Shown: piece after piece, positions 32,737-40,861 of the stretch
Layout of the letters: every line of letters starts with the position of its first letter
How positions within the stretch are numbered: the first letter of the stretch is position 1
IMG/VR virus record: IMGVR_UViG_3300042507_002017
Coordinates: 1-49,930 of that record
Reading direction: 5' to 3' (one strand)
Length of the DNA stretch: 49,930 nt
Origin: a virus
Position numbers and translations under genes: made by a program
Notes under the pieces: model-generated
The model's database searches: none
What the model was told of the DNA's origin: nothing
The model's input: only the letters and a program-made list of their open reading frames with translations

Positions 32737-33291
32737 ATGGGAGCACAATCATTCACAGTAAACAGTAAAGGTACATCTGCAAAAGAAGCATATAATAGAG
32801 CAGTAGAAGACGCTAATGATGAGTATGGACACCAACAAGGATATAGTGGTGCCATCAATGCTACACCAGGATTCTCAGACGCTACTAGCAAATACAAGGC
32901 TAGTAAACTTCCTCTGTATAACTTTATTGAACAGAGGTTGGAGAAAATGACCAAGTTTGAAGGCGCTGAGTGCATTTGCTTAGATGAACCTAAGGAGAAC
33001 ACCAATAAGGTTAAAACACAGGTGCAGCATATTGTAACACCTGGCACAAAGAAATGGGCGTTAAAGTATGTAGTGTATAATCATCATGATAATCCACTTG
33101 GTTCATTTGACACCAAAGGAGAAGCTGTTGAGCATGCAAGAAAACGCACAGAGAAGACAAGACAAACCACCACCATCAACATGGAAAGAGTTATGGAGGA
33201 TGGAAATGCACGCGTTGCTAAAATTACATACAAACACTCATCAAATGAAAAAGAAGGAAAATACGTATTTTATGGATGGGCAAGTTGCTAA
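32737..33291 (+). CDS. Hypothetical protein
   Basis: A protein of 184 residues starting MGAQSFTVNSKGTSAKEAYN, with NRAVEDANDEYGHQQGYSGA (a segment common in phage proteins of unknown role, as I recall) and a beta/helix C-terminal half (KWALKYVVYNHHDNPLGSFD). It is cytoplasmic and has no enzyme motif. Function unknown. Confidence 0.78.
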   Translation: MGAQSFTVNSKGTSAKEAYNRAVEDANDEYGHQQGYSGAINATPGFSDATSKYKASKLPLYNFIEQRLEKMTKFEGAECICLDEPKENTNKVKTQVQHIVTPGTKKWALKYVVYNHHDNPLGSFDTKGEAVEHARKRTEKTRQTTTINMERVMEDGNARVAKITYKHSSNEKEGKYVFYGWASC

Positions 33292-33484
33292 TTTTTCTGA
33301 AGATTTTGAGCGGGAATACCTGAAAGAATCCGTATATTTGCAGGCTGACCTAATTAGAACACAGGAAGACATCATGCAGGAAATTATAGAGGAAGAGAAT
33401 AGACTTCCTGCACGGATTACAGTGATTTATCAGACAAAACAACCCCACCCTAATGAACTTAAAGATAACGCCCTACCATTTTGA
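33245..33484 (+). CDS. Hypothetical helical protein
   Basis: From the ATG at 33245 this is 79 residues: MKKKENTYFMDGQVANFSED, YLKESVYLQADLIRTQEDIM and a C-terminus ending DNALPF. An in-frame ATG at 33272 is an alternative. It overlaps both neighbours (47 and 32 bases). The longer upstream frame runs in another phase inside the previous gene and looks accidental. Function unknown. Confidence 0.6.
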   Translation: MKKKENTYFMDGQVANFSEDFEREYLKESVYLQADLIRTQEDIMQEIIEEENRLPARITVIYQTKQPHPNELKDNALPF

Positions 33485-34082
33485 AGAGCTCATTAAGAAG
33501 AGCTATTCCTTGGACGTTATTTATCTTCTAAAGTTGATAGAGCAGCAGATGGATGTTCAGCCTCTCTGCGAAGGAAGCATGAAGATCGCTGCGCTCTATC
33601 AAACTTTAATCAGAAAAGGACTCATATCCACCGCTGATGAGAAAATAACAACAGAAGGAACAGAGCTCCTAAGATTTATTGAGACAAAAGAAGCAACAAA
33701 GATTATAAAACGTAAGCCTGACACTACACAGTTTGAAGAGTGGTGGAAGGTATATCCAGGCACAGACACATTTGCCCATAAAGGCAAGAAGTTTATAGGT
33801 AATAGAGGTTTGAGACAGAACAAGGATGAATGTAGGCTCAGGTTTGACAAGATTCTTCTAGAGGGAGAATATACAGCAGCTCAACTAATAGAAGCGCTGG
33901 AGTTTGATGTCCTTCAGAAGAAGGAGAATTCTGTCAAGACTGGTACAAACAGGCTATCCTATATGCAGAATAGTTTCACCTATCTAAACCAACGTAGCTA
34001 TGAACCATTTATTGAACTAATTAAAGAAGGTGGTAAGGTGATTGAAGAAGCACCAAAACCAGCAGGAGGCACAGACATATGA
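33453..34082 (+). CDS. Replication-loader-like protein
   Basis: This 209-residue protein has a winged-helix-like N-terminal half (CEGSMKIAALYQTLIRKGLI, TTEGTELLRFIE). Its C-terminal half opens FEEWWKVYPGTDTFAHKGKK and continues ECRLRFDKILLEGEYTAAQL and LSYMQNSFTYLNQRSYEP. The W-x-YP start followed by such helices recurs in phage replication initiators and DnaB-helicase loaders. The gene is just before the DnaB-like helicase, which supports a loader role. That assignment is inference. Confidence 0.78.
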   Translation: MNLKITPYHFEELIKKSYSLDVIYLLKLIEQQMDVQPLCEGSMKIAALYQTLIRKGLISTADEKITTEGTELLRFIETKEATKIIKRKPDTTQFEEWWKVYPGTDTFAHKGKKFIGNRGLRQNKDECRLRFDKILLEGEYTAAQLIEALEFDVLQKKENSVKTGTNRLSYMQNSFTYLNQRSYEPFIELIKEGGKVIEEAPKPAGGTDI

Positions 34083-34312
34083 CACCAAAAGTAAAAGCAG
34101 CGTATTTAGTAGTTAAATACATGTCAAAGGTAGTTAGTAAGAGAGTGGCTATAGAATGTGCATTAGTAGCTGTAGATGAGATAATATTAAGTAGAAAAGA
34201 TGATAGTCAATTTGATGATACATTATGGGCAGGTGGAAGTGATATGTACACAATGCACCCAATGTATTTAAACTATTGGCAAGAAGTAAAACAAGAAATA
34301 GAAACACTATGA
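34079..34312 (+). CDS. Small hypothetical protein
   Basis: A protein of 77 residues: MTPKVKAAYLVVKYMSKVVS, ECALVAVDEIILSRKDDSQF and HPMYLNYWQEVKQEIETL. It overlaps both neighbours by 4 bases (ATGA type), a sign of translational coupling with the helicase. Function unknown. Confidence 0.75.
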   Translation: MTPKVKAAYLVVKYMSKVVSKRVAIECALVAVDEIILSRKDDSQFDDTLWAGGSDMYTMHPMYLNYWQEVKQEIETL

Positions 34313-35370
34313 GCTTTGAACTATTAAAACACGAGGTTGAGCTAGGCTTGACAGGGAGGAATAATGGGATACCTATGGGTTTTGATAGACTTAATAGGTA
34401 CATTGGCATCCGTAAGAGCATGTACTTTCTTGTGGGTGGCTTAACAGGTTCTGGTAAGACATCCTTCATAGATGATGCATTTGTTCTGAACCCTTTTGAC
34501 TGGTATATCATGCAAAAGGACCCAGGAATTAAGTTACGCATCATATATCGTTCAATGGAGCGCTCTCGTACATACAAGCTAGCTAAATGGGTTTCTAGGA
34601 AGATCTTTCTAGATCATGGTATAATTGTTCCTGTGAGCAAACTGCTAGGCTGGAATGAGAAGATGACCAAGGATGAGCATGATCTTTTCTTGATGTATGA
34701 GGACTACATGAATCAGATGAATGATGTCATCACTATTATCGATGGTCCAGAGAATGCTGTGGGTGTAGCCAAAGAATTAAAGGCGCACGCTTTGCAAAAT
34801 GGGCGCATTGAACAAGTGGATGACTTTAACAAGCGCTATTTCCCTAACAATGAGAACGAGATAACCATTGTTATTATTGACCACATTGGTCTATTAAAGA
34901 CTACAAAGGACCAGACCACCAAGAAGCAGGCTATTGATAAAATGTCAGATGAGCTTAGATATGCTCGTGACTTTTATGGGTATACGCCTGTTGTTGTGAG
35001 TCAGTTCAACCGTGACATCAGCAATCCTATTAGGATAAAGAACGGTGATGTTGAGCCTCAGCTAGAAGACTTTGCTGAGAGTTCACAGACACAGAACGAT
35101 GCTGATGTTGTATTAGCTCTATTTGATCCTATGCGTTACAAGGTTGCAGACCCTAGTGGGTATGACCTGAATAAGCTAAAGGATGAGTTTGGAGCCAAGT
35201 ATTTCAGAAACCTTAGGCTAATTAAGAATAGCTATGGAGAAGATGATGTGCGTATTGGTTTAGGCTTTATGGGCCAGATTGGTATGTTCAAAGAACTGAA
35301 GAAGCGTAAAGACATGACAGATGCTGATTATGAATCAGTTATAAACAAAACCTACTTTTTAAACCCCTAA
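34309..35370 (+). CDS. DnaB-like replicative helicase
   Basis: This 353-residue RecA-fold ATPase has FLVGGLTGSGKTSFIDDAFV (Walker A, about residues 43-62), ITIVIIDHIGLLKTTKDQTT (Walker B, about 184-203) and YTPVVVSQFNRDISNP (about 224-239, with the Gln-containing sensor of DnaB/Twinkle helicases). The N-terminal DnaB domain is nearly absent, as in other short phage helicases. It would unwind DNA at the fork with the primase at 38917. The ATG at 34309 overlapping the previous stop is used; an in-frame ATG at 34276 lies inside the previous gene. Confidence 0.9.
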   Translation: MSFELLKHEVELGLTGRNNGIPMGFDRLNRYIGIRKSMYFLVGGLTGSGKTSFIDDAFVLNPFDWYIMQKDPGIKLRIIYRSMERSRTYKLAKWVSRKIFLDHGIIVPVSKLLGWNEKMTKDEHDLFLMYEDYMNQMNDVITIIDGPENAVGVAKELKAHALQNGRIEQVDDFNKRYFPNNENEITIVIIDHIGLLKTTKDQTTKKQAIDKMSDELRYARDFYGYTPVVVSQFNRDISNPIRIKNGDVEPQLEDFAESSQTQNDADVVLALFDPMRYKVADPSGYDLNKLKDEFGAKYFRNLRLIKNSYGEDDVRIGLGFMGQIGMFKELKKRKDMTDADYESVINKTYFLNP

Positions 35371-35372
35371 TT

Positions 35373-35591
35373 ATGAATGTAAAACTATTTTCAACTGTTC
35401 CCAGTAGAAAAGAACCCTTTTGGCAGATTATATTATTCCCCACAATATCAATCTTGAGGAGTCCTGATGTTGTTGACCAATACACAGTGGTTAACGTAGA
35501 ATGGCTTTTCTGGAGCGTAGCAATCCTATCTCATGACAAAAAACGAGTATCTAACGATAAGGAAGAACAATCCTACTATACTAATATATGA
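35373..35591 (+). CDS. Hypothetical protein
   Basis: A protein of 72 residues: MNVKLFSTVPSRKEPFWQII, LFPTISILRSPDVVDQYTVV and a basic C-terminus. The segment VVNVEWLFWSVAILSHDKK suggests a surface-buried or membrane-near strand. Its end overlaps the next gene by 59 bases. Function unknown. Confidence 0.6.
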   Translation: MNVKLFSTVPSRKEPFWQIILFPTISILRSPDVVDQYTVVNVEWLFWSVAILSHDKKRVSNDKEEQSYYTNI

Positions 35592-35778
35592 AAGGTATAA
35601 GGAGAGGCATGATCCTGCTAAACACGGCAGGCTCATGTCTGCTCATGAGCTTCTTACATTTCTACCTATGTGGCGCAATCCTCGTGATATACTAGATGGT
35701 ATAATAGAGGAATTGGACGCAAAGTATGAAGTGGTTGAGCTATTAGATAGGCATGGACATATTATAAAACTACTATGA
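35533..35778 (+). CDS. Hypothetical protein
   Basis: A protein of 81 residues: MTKNEYLTIRKNNPTILIYE, KHGRLMSAHELLTFLPMWRN and EELDAKYEVVELLDRHGHII. It overlaps the SF2 helicase start by 4 bases. Function unknown; the operon position suggests a replication accessory. Confidence 0.72.
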   Translation: MTKNEYLTIRKNNPTILIYERYKERHDPAKHGRLMSAHELLTFLPMWRNPRDILDGIIEELDAKYEVVELLDRHGHIIKLL

Positions 35779-36851
35779 CATTAAGAGATAAACGACAGCA
35801 GGAATTTGCTGATGCTTGGATAAATGCTGGTAAGTTTGGTATCCTCAACCTGTGTCCCAGGTTTGGTAAGATATACACCACCATCAACATCTTAGAAAAG
35901 CTGAAGCCTAAAAGCATACTTATTGCCTATCCAGACAATAAAATCAAGGACTCATGGCAGACAGACTTTGAGACACGTGGATATGATGACAGTAATGTCA
36001 CATACACTACACATCTGTCTTTGCACAAGCAAGAAAATAATAGGTTTGATTTGATAGTGATAGATGAGATACATCTACTATCTGATAATCAATTGTTTGC
36101 AACTAAGGACCTCCTCAAATACAATGATGTTGTGTTAGGGCTAACAGGCACCTTGTCTAACTGGACAGAGAAAACACTCTGTGAGCATTTAGACTTGTGT
36201 GTTGTAGCCACATACACAATTGAACAGGCTATTAAGGAAGGTGTTATTGTGGACTACGAAATTACGGTGGTGAAGGTTCCTCTAGATAACAAGCGTGTAA
36301 ATGACTACAAGGGTAAGAAGAGAACAGAGAAAGCTCAGTTTGAAGCTTATGGTTGGGTGATTAACAGTCTTGAGAGGGAAGGTAAGTCCACTATGTTCTT
36401 GAGACTCGCAAGGATGCGCATTATTCAGAATAGTATTGCAAAGCTAGACAAGACTAGAGAACTACTTAAGAGACATAAAGAGGAACGCGTACTAGTGTTC
36501 TGTGGTGTCACTAAGATAGCTGACCAACTAGGCATTCCTTCCTATCACAGTAAAAAGACAGAGAAGGATATATTTGACAACTTTGCATCAGGAGAGGGTA
36601 ATCATTTGGCTGTAGTGAAGATAGGTAACACAGGTGTTACGTACAAGCCACTCAACCGTGTAATTATTAACTACTTTGATAGCAATGGTGAAAACCTAGC
36701 ACAGAAGATTAATAGATGTATGGCTATGGAATATGATAATCCAGACAAGAAAGCCCAGATATACATCGTGTGTTCTACAGAGGATGTAGAAGCAAATTGG
36801 CTAAAAAAAGCTCTAGAATTCTTTGACAAAAGCAAGATAAAATTTGCTTAA
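35775..36851 (+). CDS. SF2 helicase-like protein with altered motif I
   Basis: This 358-residue protein has the order of SF2 helicase motifs: QQEFADAWINAGKFGILNLC with PRFGKIYTTINILEKL (motif I), LIVIDEIHLL (motif II, DEIH), VVLGLTGTLSNW (motif III), VLVFCGVTKIADQL (motif IV/V region) and NLAQKINRCMAMEY (motif VI). In motif I the expected GKT/S is GKI, so the ATP-phosphate contact residue is missing. crAss-like phages carry such a helicase. It may be active in a modified way or act as a binding protein. Confidence 0.85.
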   Translation: MTLRDKRQQEFADAWINAGKFGILNLCPRFGKIYTTINILEKLKPKSILIAYPDNKIKDSWQTDFETRGYDDSNVTYTTHLSLHKQENNRFDLIVIDEIHLLSDNQLFATKDLLKYNDVVLGLTGTLSNWTEKTLCEHLDLCVVATYTIEQAIKEGVIVDYEITVVKVPLDNKRVNDYKGKKRTEKAQFEAYGWVINSLEREGKSTMFLRLARMRIIQNSIAKLDKTRELLKRHKEERVLVFCGVTKIADQLGIPSYHSKKTEKDIFDNFASGEGNHLAVVKIGNTGVTYKPLNRVIINYFDSNGENLAQKINRCMAMEYDNPDKKAQIYIVCSTEDVEANWLKKALEFFDKSKIKFA

Positions 36852-36874
36852 TTGACACAGATTTACTATCTTTA
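36843..36874 (+). promoter_or_regulatory. Promoter of the recombination/SSB genes
   Basis: TTTG (36843-36846), 20 bases, TATCTTTA (36867-36874), one mismatch to the Bacteroidota consensus. It overlaps the end of the helicase gene and lies 33 bases before the ATG at 36907. Confidence 0.72.
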
Positions 36875-36906
36875 CAGACATTAAATCACAAACTAAATTA
36901 AAGCAC

Positions 36907-37578
36907 ATGTCAAGTAAACTCATTGGAATTGTGGGTCCTACAGGTACAGGTAAATCAACCTCTATCAAGCATTTGGACCCAAAAGAAACGTACATTATTA
37001 ATGTAGCAAAAAAAGAACTTCCGTTCAAAGGTGCAGACAAACTGTACAACACAGAGAAAAACAACTACATAGAAGTTGATGATGCACCAAAAATCACAAG
37101 AGGACTGCGTAAAATCTCAGAAGAGTATCCTCACATCAAGAACATCATCATTGAGGACAGTAACTACATCATGGGTTTCAACCTTATGGAGAAAGCTGCA
37201 GAGACAGGATTCTCAAAGTTTACACTCATGGCTAGAGACATGGTGGATCTATTCAGAACTGCACGCAAGTTGCGTGATGACCTAAAGATATTCTACTTCA
37301 CTCACCCAGAAACTATTGAAGATGGTGGAGAAATTATAGGATATAAGATTAAGACCGCTGGTAAGATGATTGATAGTCAGATTGGACTAGAAGGTTTGCT
37401 CACTATTTGTTTGTATACACATGTAGAGGAAACCAAAGAGGGTACATCCAACTATTATTTCGTAACCAACAAGTTTAGAAAGTATCCTGCCAAGAGCCCA
37501 GACGGTATGTTTAGCGAGATTAAGGTGCCAAACAACCTAAAGGTTGTAGCAGACACAATAGACGAGTATTATAAATAA
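36907..37578 (+). CDS. Sak4-like RecA-fold ATPase
   Basis: This 223-residue protein starts SSKLIGIVGPTGTGKSTSIK (Walker A at about 9-17) and has YPHIKNIIIEDSNYIMGFNL (Walker B, about 72-91) and KIFYFTHPETIEDGG (sensor strand, about 128-142). This is the layout of Sak4-type single-strand annealing ATPases and the AAA_24 family. With the SSB-like protein next to it and an exonuclease at 46916, it forms a likely recombination module. The leader ATTAAATCACAAA...AAAGCACATG is shared with the gene at 29277. Confidence 0.87.
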   Translation: MSSKLIGIVGPTGTGKSTSIKHLDPKETYIINVAKKELPFKGADKLYNTEKNNYIEVDDAPKITRGLRKISEEYPHIKNIIIEDSNYIMGFNLMEKAAETGFSKFTLMARDMVDLFRTARKLRDDLKIFYFTHPETIEDGGEIIGYKIKTAGKMIDSQIGLEGLLTICLYTHVEETKEGTSNYYFVTNKFRKYPAKSPDGMFSEIKVPNNLKVVADTIDEYYK

Positions 37579-37612
37579 AGCACATATTAATTAACAATCA
37601 AAATTCAAAGCA

Positions 37613-38476
37613 ATGATTCAAGGCGATCAAAGAGAACAGAAACAGGTACAAGAGTTTGCAAAAAAGGTAGGACTGTTTGAGGCTGAAGTAGTAGCCATCA
37701 ACCCTACAGCAGAAGAGTACAAGGAAGCATTAGACATAGAGCTTCCTGCAGAAAGTAAGGCCACAGAATATCTTGGCAAGAGCAGAGATGGTAATACGTA
37801 TTTACGTGTTGACGTTTGGCTTAAAGATGTAAAGAGTGGTGATAAGTTTAAAACTACGTTCTTCCTAGAGGATAAAGAGCGTGAGAATAAGGATGGCAGC
37901 AAGAAGCAATATATCAACAACATTGGTAGATGTGCTTGGGCTGATGATCCAAACAACTTGGCTGATTGGTTTGCTAAGCGTGACTATCGTGTAGCATATG
38001 TAGGAGAAGAAGAACTTTATGAATTCTTGCGCACCTGGTTAGGTAAGCTTGACTTCATGAAAGAAGACTCTGTTCTGCAGGCTGATTGGAAGAAGTTGAT
38101 GAAAGGTAATGTTAGTGAGCTGAAGGGTCAGGTGGATGGTGCTTATTGCACAAACATCGGTGCTCTTGCCACTGTTATTATGAAAGAGAAAGATGGTGAA
38201 AGCAAAGAGTATCAGGGTGTGTATAACAAGGCATTCTTGCCAGCTTATGCTCTGAAGAACTTCCGCCTCATCAACTATAATGATGTAACAGTACAGAGTG
38301 CACTTCGTGGTAAGAAGTTGAAAGACCTAAAACCACACGAGCGCTTTGTAATTAACGTGACAGGCGAGTATGGCTGTCGTGATTTCTATATCCTCCGTGA
38401 TCTGAAAGAGTATAACGCAGAAGATAACTTAGTTGCTTCTGATGCAGTGCTCTCTGATGACGGTGATGATTTTTAA
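37613..38476 (+). CDS. Single-stranded DNA-binding protein (probable)
   Basis: This 287-residue protein has an OB-like part (EYLGKSRDGNTYLRVDVWLK and FKTTFFLEDKERENKDGSKK), a helical insert and an acidic C-terminus ending AVLSDDGDDF, which resembles the tail SSB proteins use to recruit partners. Crassvirales encode SSB proteins of about this size next to helicase and primase genes. Coding is certain; the SSB role is inferred from tail, size and context. A strong terminator follows. Confidence 0.82.
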   Translation: MIQGDQREQKQVQEFAKKVGLFEAEVVAINPTAEEYKEALDIELPAESKATEYLGKSRDGNTYLRVDVWLKDVKSGDKFKTTFFLEDKERENKDGSKKQYINNIGRCAWADDPNNLADWFAKRDYRVAYVGEEELYEFLRTWLGKLDFMKEDSVLQADWKKLMKGNVSELKGQVDGAYCTNIGALATVIMKEKDGESKEYQGVYNKAFLPAYALKNFRLINYNDVTVQSALRGKKLKDLKPHERFVINVTGEYGCRDFYILRDLKEYNAEDNLVASDAVLSDDGDDF

Positions 38477-38495
38477 ATTTCCCTCCTCCAACCAT

Positions 38496-38534
38496 AGCCC
38501 TCGTTAGAGCAATCTAATGGGGGCTTAATTTTTT
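38496..38534 (+). terminator. Intrinsic terminator with GCAA loop
   Basis: A 13-pair stem AGCCCTCGTTAGA / TCTAATGGGGGCT (38496-38508 with 38513-38525), including G-T pairs, is capped by GCAA (38509-38512) and followed by TAATTTTTT. Confidence 0.85.
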
Positions 38535-38539
38535 ACTCT

Positions 38540-38920
38540 ATGATAACAATCCCAGTAAGTGTAGGTGAGTTGATAGACAAATACACCATCCTACAAATAA
38601 AAAGACACAAAGTGAGCCCTGATAAACTCTCAAAGGTTCAACATGAGATAGAAGCTCTCACAGCTCAAGTGGGTCCATTCATCATCATTGATAGTATAAG
38701 TAGCCTATATGAGGATTTGATAGGTGTAAACACTCAACTATGGGATGTGGAGGATGAACTTAGGAAGCTGGAGAAAGATAAATCATTTGGTGACAGGTTT
38801 ATTGAACTAGCCAGAGCTGTCTATTTTCTAAATGACAAGCGCTTTGAGGCTAAGAATAAGATAAACATTCTCACCAATTCAGATATTCAAGAAGTAAAAC
38901 AGTATATTGACTACAAATGA
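38540..38920 (+). CDS. DUF6165-like helical protein
   Basis: A protein of 126 residues: MITIPVSVGELIDKYTILQI KRHKVSPDKLSKVQHEIEAL then LYEDLIGVNTQLWDVEDELR. The VSVGELIDKxTIL...KL..V..E pattern is that of the DUF6165 family, whose role is unknown to me. It is a long helical hairpin. Its stop overlaps the primase start by 4 bases. Confidence 0.78.
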   Translation: MITIPVSVGELIDKYTILQIKRHKVSPDKLSKVQHEIEALTAQVGPFIIIDSISSLYEDLIGVNTQLWDVEDELRKLEKDKSFGDRFIELARAVYFLNDKRFEAKNKINILTNSDIQEVKQYIDYK

Positions 38921-39921
38921 TTCAAGGAGATATCAAGGTGAGGCTCACACCTCAAGCTATTCTTCAGAAGATATCAGAGTATGACGTATTTAGATTCTAC
39001 ATGCCAGATAAGTCTTGGAAGATTAACCAAGCTACGCTTTCACCATTCAGACAGGAGAGCAACCCATCCTTTGTAATAGGCAATAAGAGGGGCTTTCTAT
39101 CATTCATAGACTTTGGGGACACCTCTAAACGTGGAGATTGCTTTACGTTTGTAAAGATGTTGTTCAACCTGAGCACTATTGATGATGTCCTGAGGATGAT
39201 AGACAAGGATTTTGGACTAGGATTCCTACCAGGCAACTCTACAGACAGATATAAGGCTATTCAAAAGGAATATAAGCAACCAGAAGATCTAGGTAAGCGC
39301 TATTCTTTGATTCAGGTGGTTACACGTAGGTTCACACAAGAGGAGCTAGAATATTGGAACCAATACTATCAAAGCATAGACGATCTTAGAGCTAACAATG
39401 TTTATTCCATCAAGAAGCTCTATCTAAATAGGAAGCTGTTTCCCTTAAAGGAAACTGACCTCAGGTTTGGATATCTCTATGATGGTCATTGGAAGATATA
39501 TCGTCCTTTTGGAGACAAGAAAAGCAAATGGGTGCCTAATAACGTTCCTATCACCGCTATGGATGGTAGGGATGACATCACTAATTGTTCTGTAGCTTTC
39601 ATAAACAAGAGCAAGAAAGATTATATGGTGATGAAGAAGGTTTTTCCATGCTGCTGTGCTGTTCAGAATGAAGGTGTAGCATGCTTCTCTGATGGGAATG
39701 TAGAATATCTAAAAGCTAACTCTGATAGACAAATCCTGAGCTTTGATGCAGATGAGGTGGGTGTTAAGAACAGTCAAATGATAACCAAGCTGTTTGATTT
39801 TGAGTATGCTAACGTCCCACGTAAGTATTTGTCAGAAGGCATTAAGGATTGGGCTGATTTAGCAAAAGAGCATGGCATACAAGCAATTGAAGACTATTTA
39901 AAACAGAAGCAACTGTTATGA
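38917..39921 (+). CDS. DnaG-type primase
   Basis: This 334-residue protein has a CHC2-like N-terminal fold (TLSPFRQESNPSFVIGNKRG, then FIDFGDTSKRGDCFTFVKML, about 42-90) in which the zinc-binding Cys and His are replaced, so no zinc site remains. The Toprim part follows: KKDYMVMKKVFPCCCAVQNE and DRQILSFDADEVGVKNSQMI (about 274-293, acidic triad FDADE), then GIKDWADL. It makes RNA primers for the fork helicase. crAss-like phages have this primase type. It overlaps the previous stop and is followed by a 4-base overlap with the next small gene. Confidence 0.87.
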   Translation: MIQGDIKVRLTPQAILQKISEYDVFRFYMPDKSWKINQATLSPFRQESNPSFVIGNKRGFLSFIDFGDTSKRGDCFTFVKMLFNLSTIDDVLRMIDKDFGLGFLPGNSTDRYKAIQKEYKQPEDLGKRYSLIQVVTRRFTQEELEYWNQYYQSIDDLRANNVYSIKKLYLNRKLFPLKETDLRFGYLYDGHWKIYRPFGDKKSKWVPNNVPITAMDGRDDITNCSVAFINKSKKDYMVMKKVFPCCCAVQNEGVACFSDGNVEYLKANSDRQILSFDADEVGVKNSQMITKLFDFEYANVPRKYLSEGIKDWADLAKEHGIQAIEDYLKQKQLL

Positions 39922-40091
39922 CACAACGTCCAAACAATTTTGAAGATCTTATAGAAGCCATTCAAGAGAATACAGAATGGTTACAAACTACAGAAGAAGA
40001 TGAGGTGGAGTGTATATCCATCGAGAATCTTGAAGGTATTTTAAAATATTATTTTAACAAGACAATTAAACTAACAACAAATGGAAACTAA
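39918..40091 (+). CDS. 57-residue acidic protein
   Basis: The frame reads MTQRPNNFEDLIEAIQENTE and WLQTTEEDEVECISIENLEG, ending TNGN. It overlaps the primase stop (ATGA) and the start of the next gene by 11 bases. Such exact packing supports coding. Function unknown. Confidence 0.7.
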   Translation: MTQRPNNFEDLIEAIQENTEWLQTTEEDEVECISIENLEGILKYYFNKTIKLTTNGN

Positions 40092-40860
40092 AAAGTCCTA
40101 CGTTACAGCAAAAGACATCCTGTTGACAGCAGAAATTCCACAGGAAACAAAGACATACAAGCCTATTAGCCATCAGCAGCTGATTGATCTCACCCTGGAG
40201 AGCATACACCAGGCTGGTTTTACACTAGATAAAGAGACATACAGCGCTGCTAGAGGTGGAGAGGTGGCAAATGGTAGATATACCATTACAAATGTTGCAG
40301 ATAGCGAGATGCAACTGCAGATTGGCTGGCAGAACAGCTATGACAAAACCAGAAGCTTGAAGTTTGCTATTGGTACACACATCTTCATTTGTTCAAATGG
40401 TGTGGTGTCAGGAGACTATGGTGCATTCAGAAAGAAGCATCAAGGAGAAATCCAAACATTCACTCCTAACGCCATCACAGAATACATCAAACAAGCAGGA
40501 GATGCGTTCGCCAGAATACAGGCTGACCGTGAGGTTATGAAGACTAGAGAGGTTACTAAGCGCACTGCAGCTGAGCTTATTGGTAGAATGATTATTGAAG
40601 AAAACATTATTGAGAGCACACAACTTAACATCATCAGAGGTCAGATGGAAAATCCATCCTTTGATTATGGTGCACCAGGCAGCTTGTGGGAGCTTTATCA
40701 GCACACTACATTTGCTATGAAGGAAGTGCATCCTTCTTTCTGGATGAGAAATCATATCAACGCGCATACATTCTTTGTAGATGCTGCAGGGATTATGGTA
40801 GCTCCCACTCAGATTGAGATGCCTGCAATTATGCAACTTGAACAATTAGAACTATTTTAA
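40081..40860 (+). CDS. DUF932-like protein with clamp-binding C-terminus
   Basis: This 259-residue protein resembles DUF932-type phage and plasmid proteins: LQIGWQNSYDKTRSLKFAIG, HIFICSNGVVSGDYGAFRKK and TKRTAAELIGRMIIEENIIE. Its last residues are LEQLELF, matching the QLxLF sliding-clamp-binding peptide, as does the end of the polymerase. The family has no firm function but occurs near replication and recombination genes. Clamp tethering on replicating DNA is inference from the tail. Confidence 0.83.
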   Translation: METKKSYVTAKDILLTAEIPQETKTYKPISHQQLIDLTLESIHQAGFTLDKETYSAARGGEVANGRYTITNVADSEMQLQIGWQNSYDKTRSLKFAIGTHIFICSNGVVSGDYGAFRKKHQGEIQTFTPNAITEYIKQAGDAFARIQADREVMKTREVTKRTAAELIGRMIIEENIIESTQLNIIRGQMENPSFDYGAPGSLWELYQHTTFAMKEVHPSFWMRNHINAHTFFVDAAGIMVAPTQIEMPAIMQLEQLELF

Positions 40861-40861
40861 T

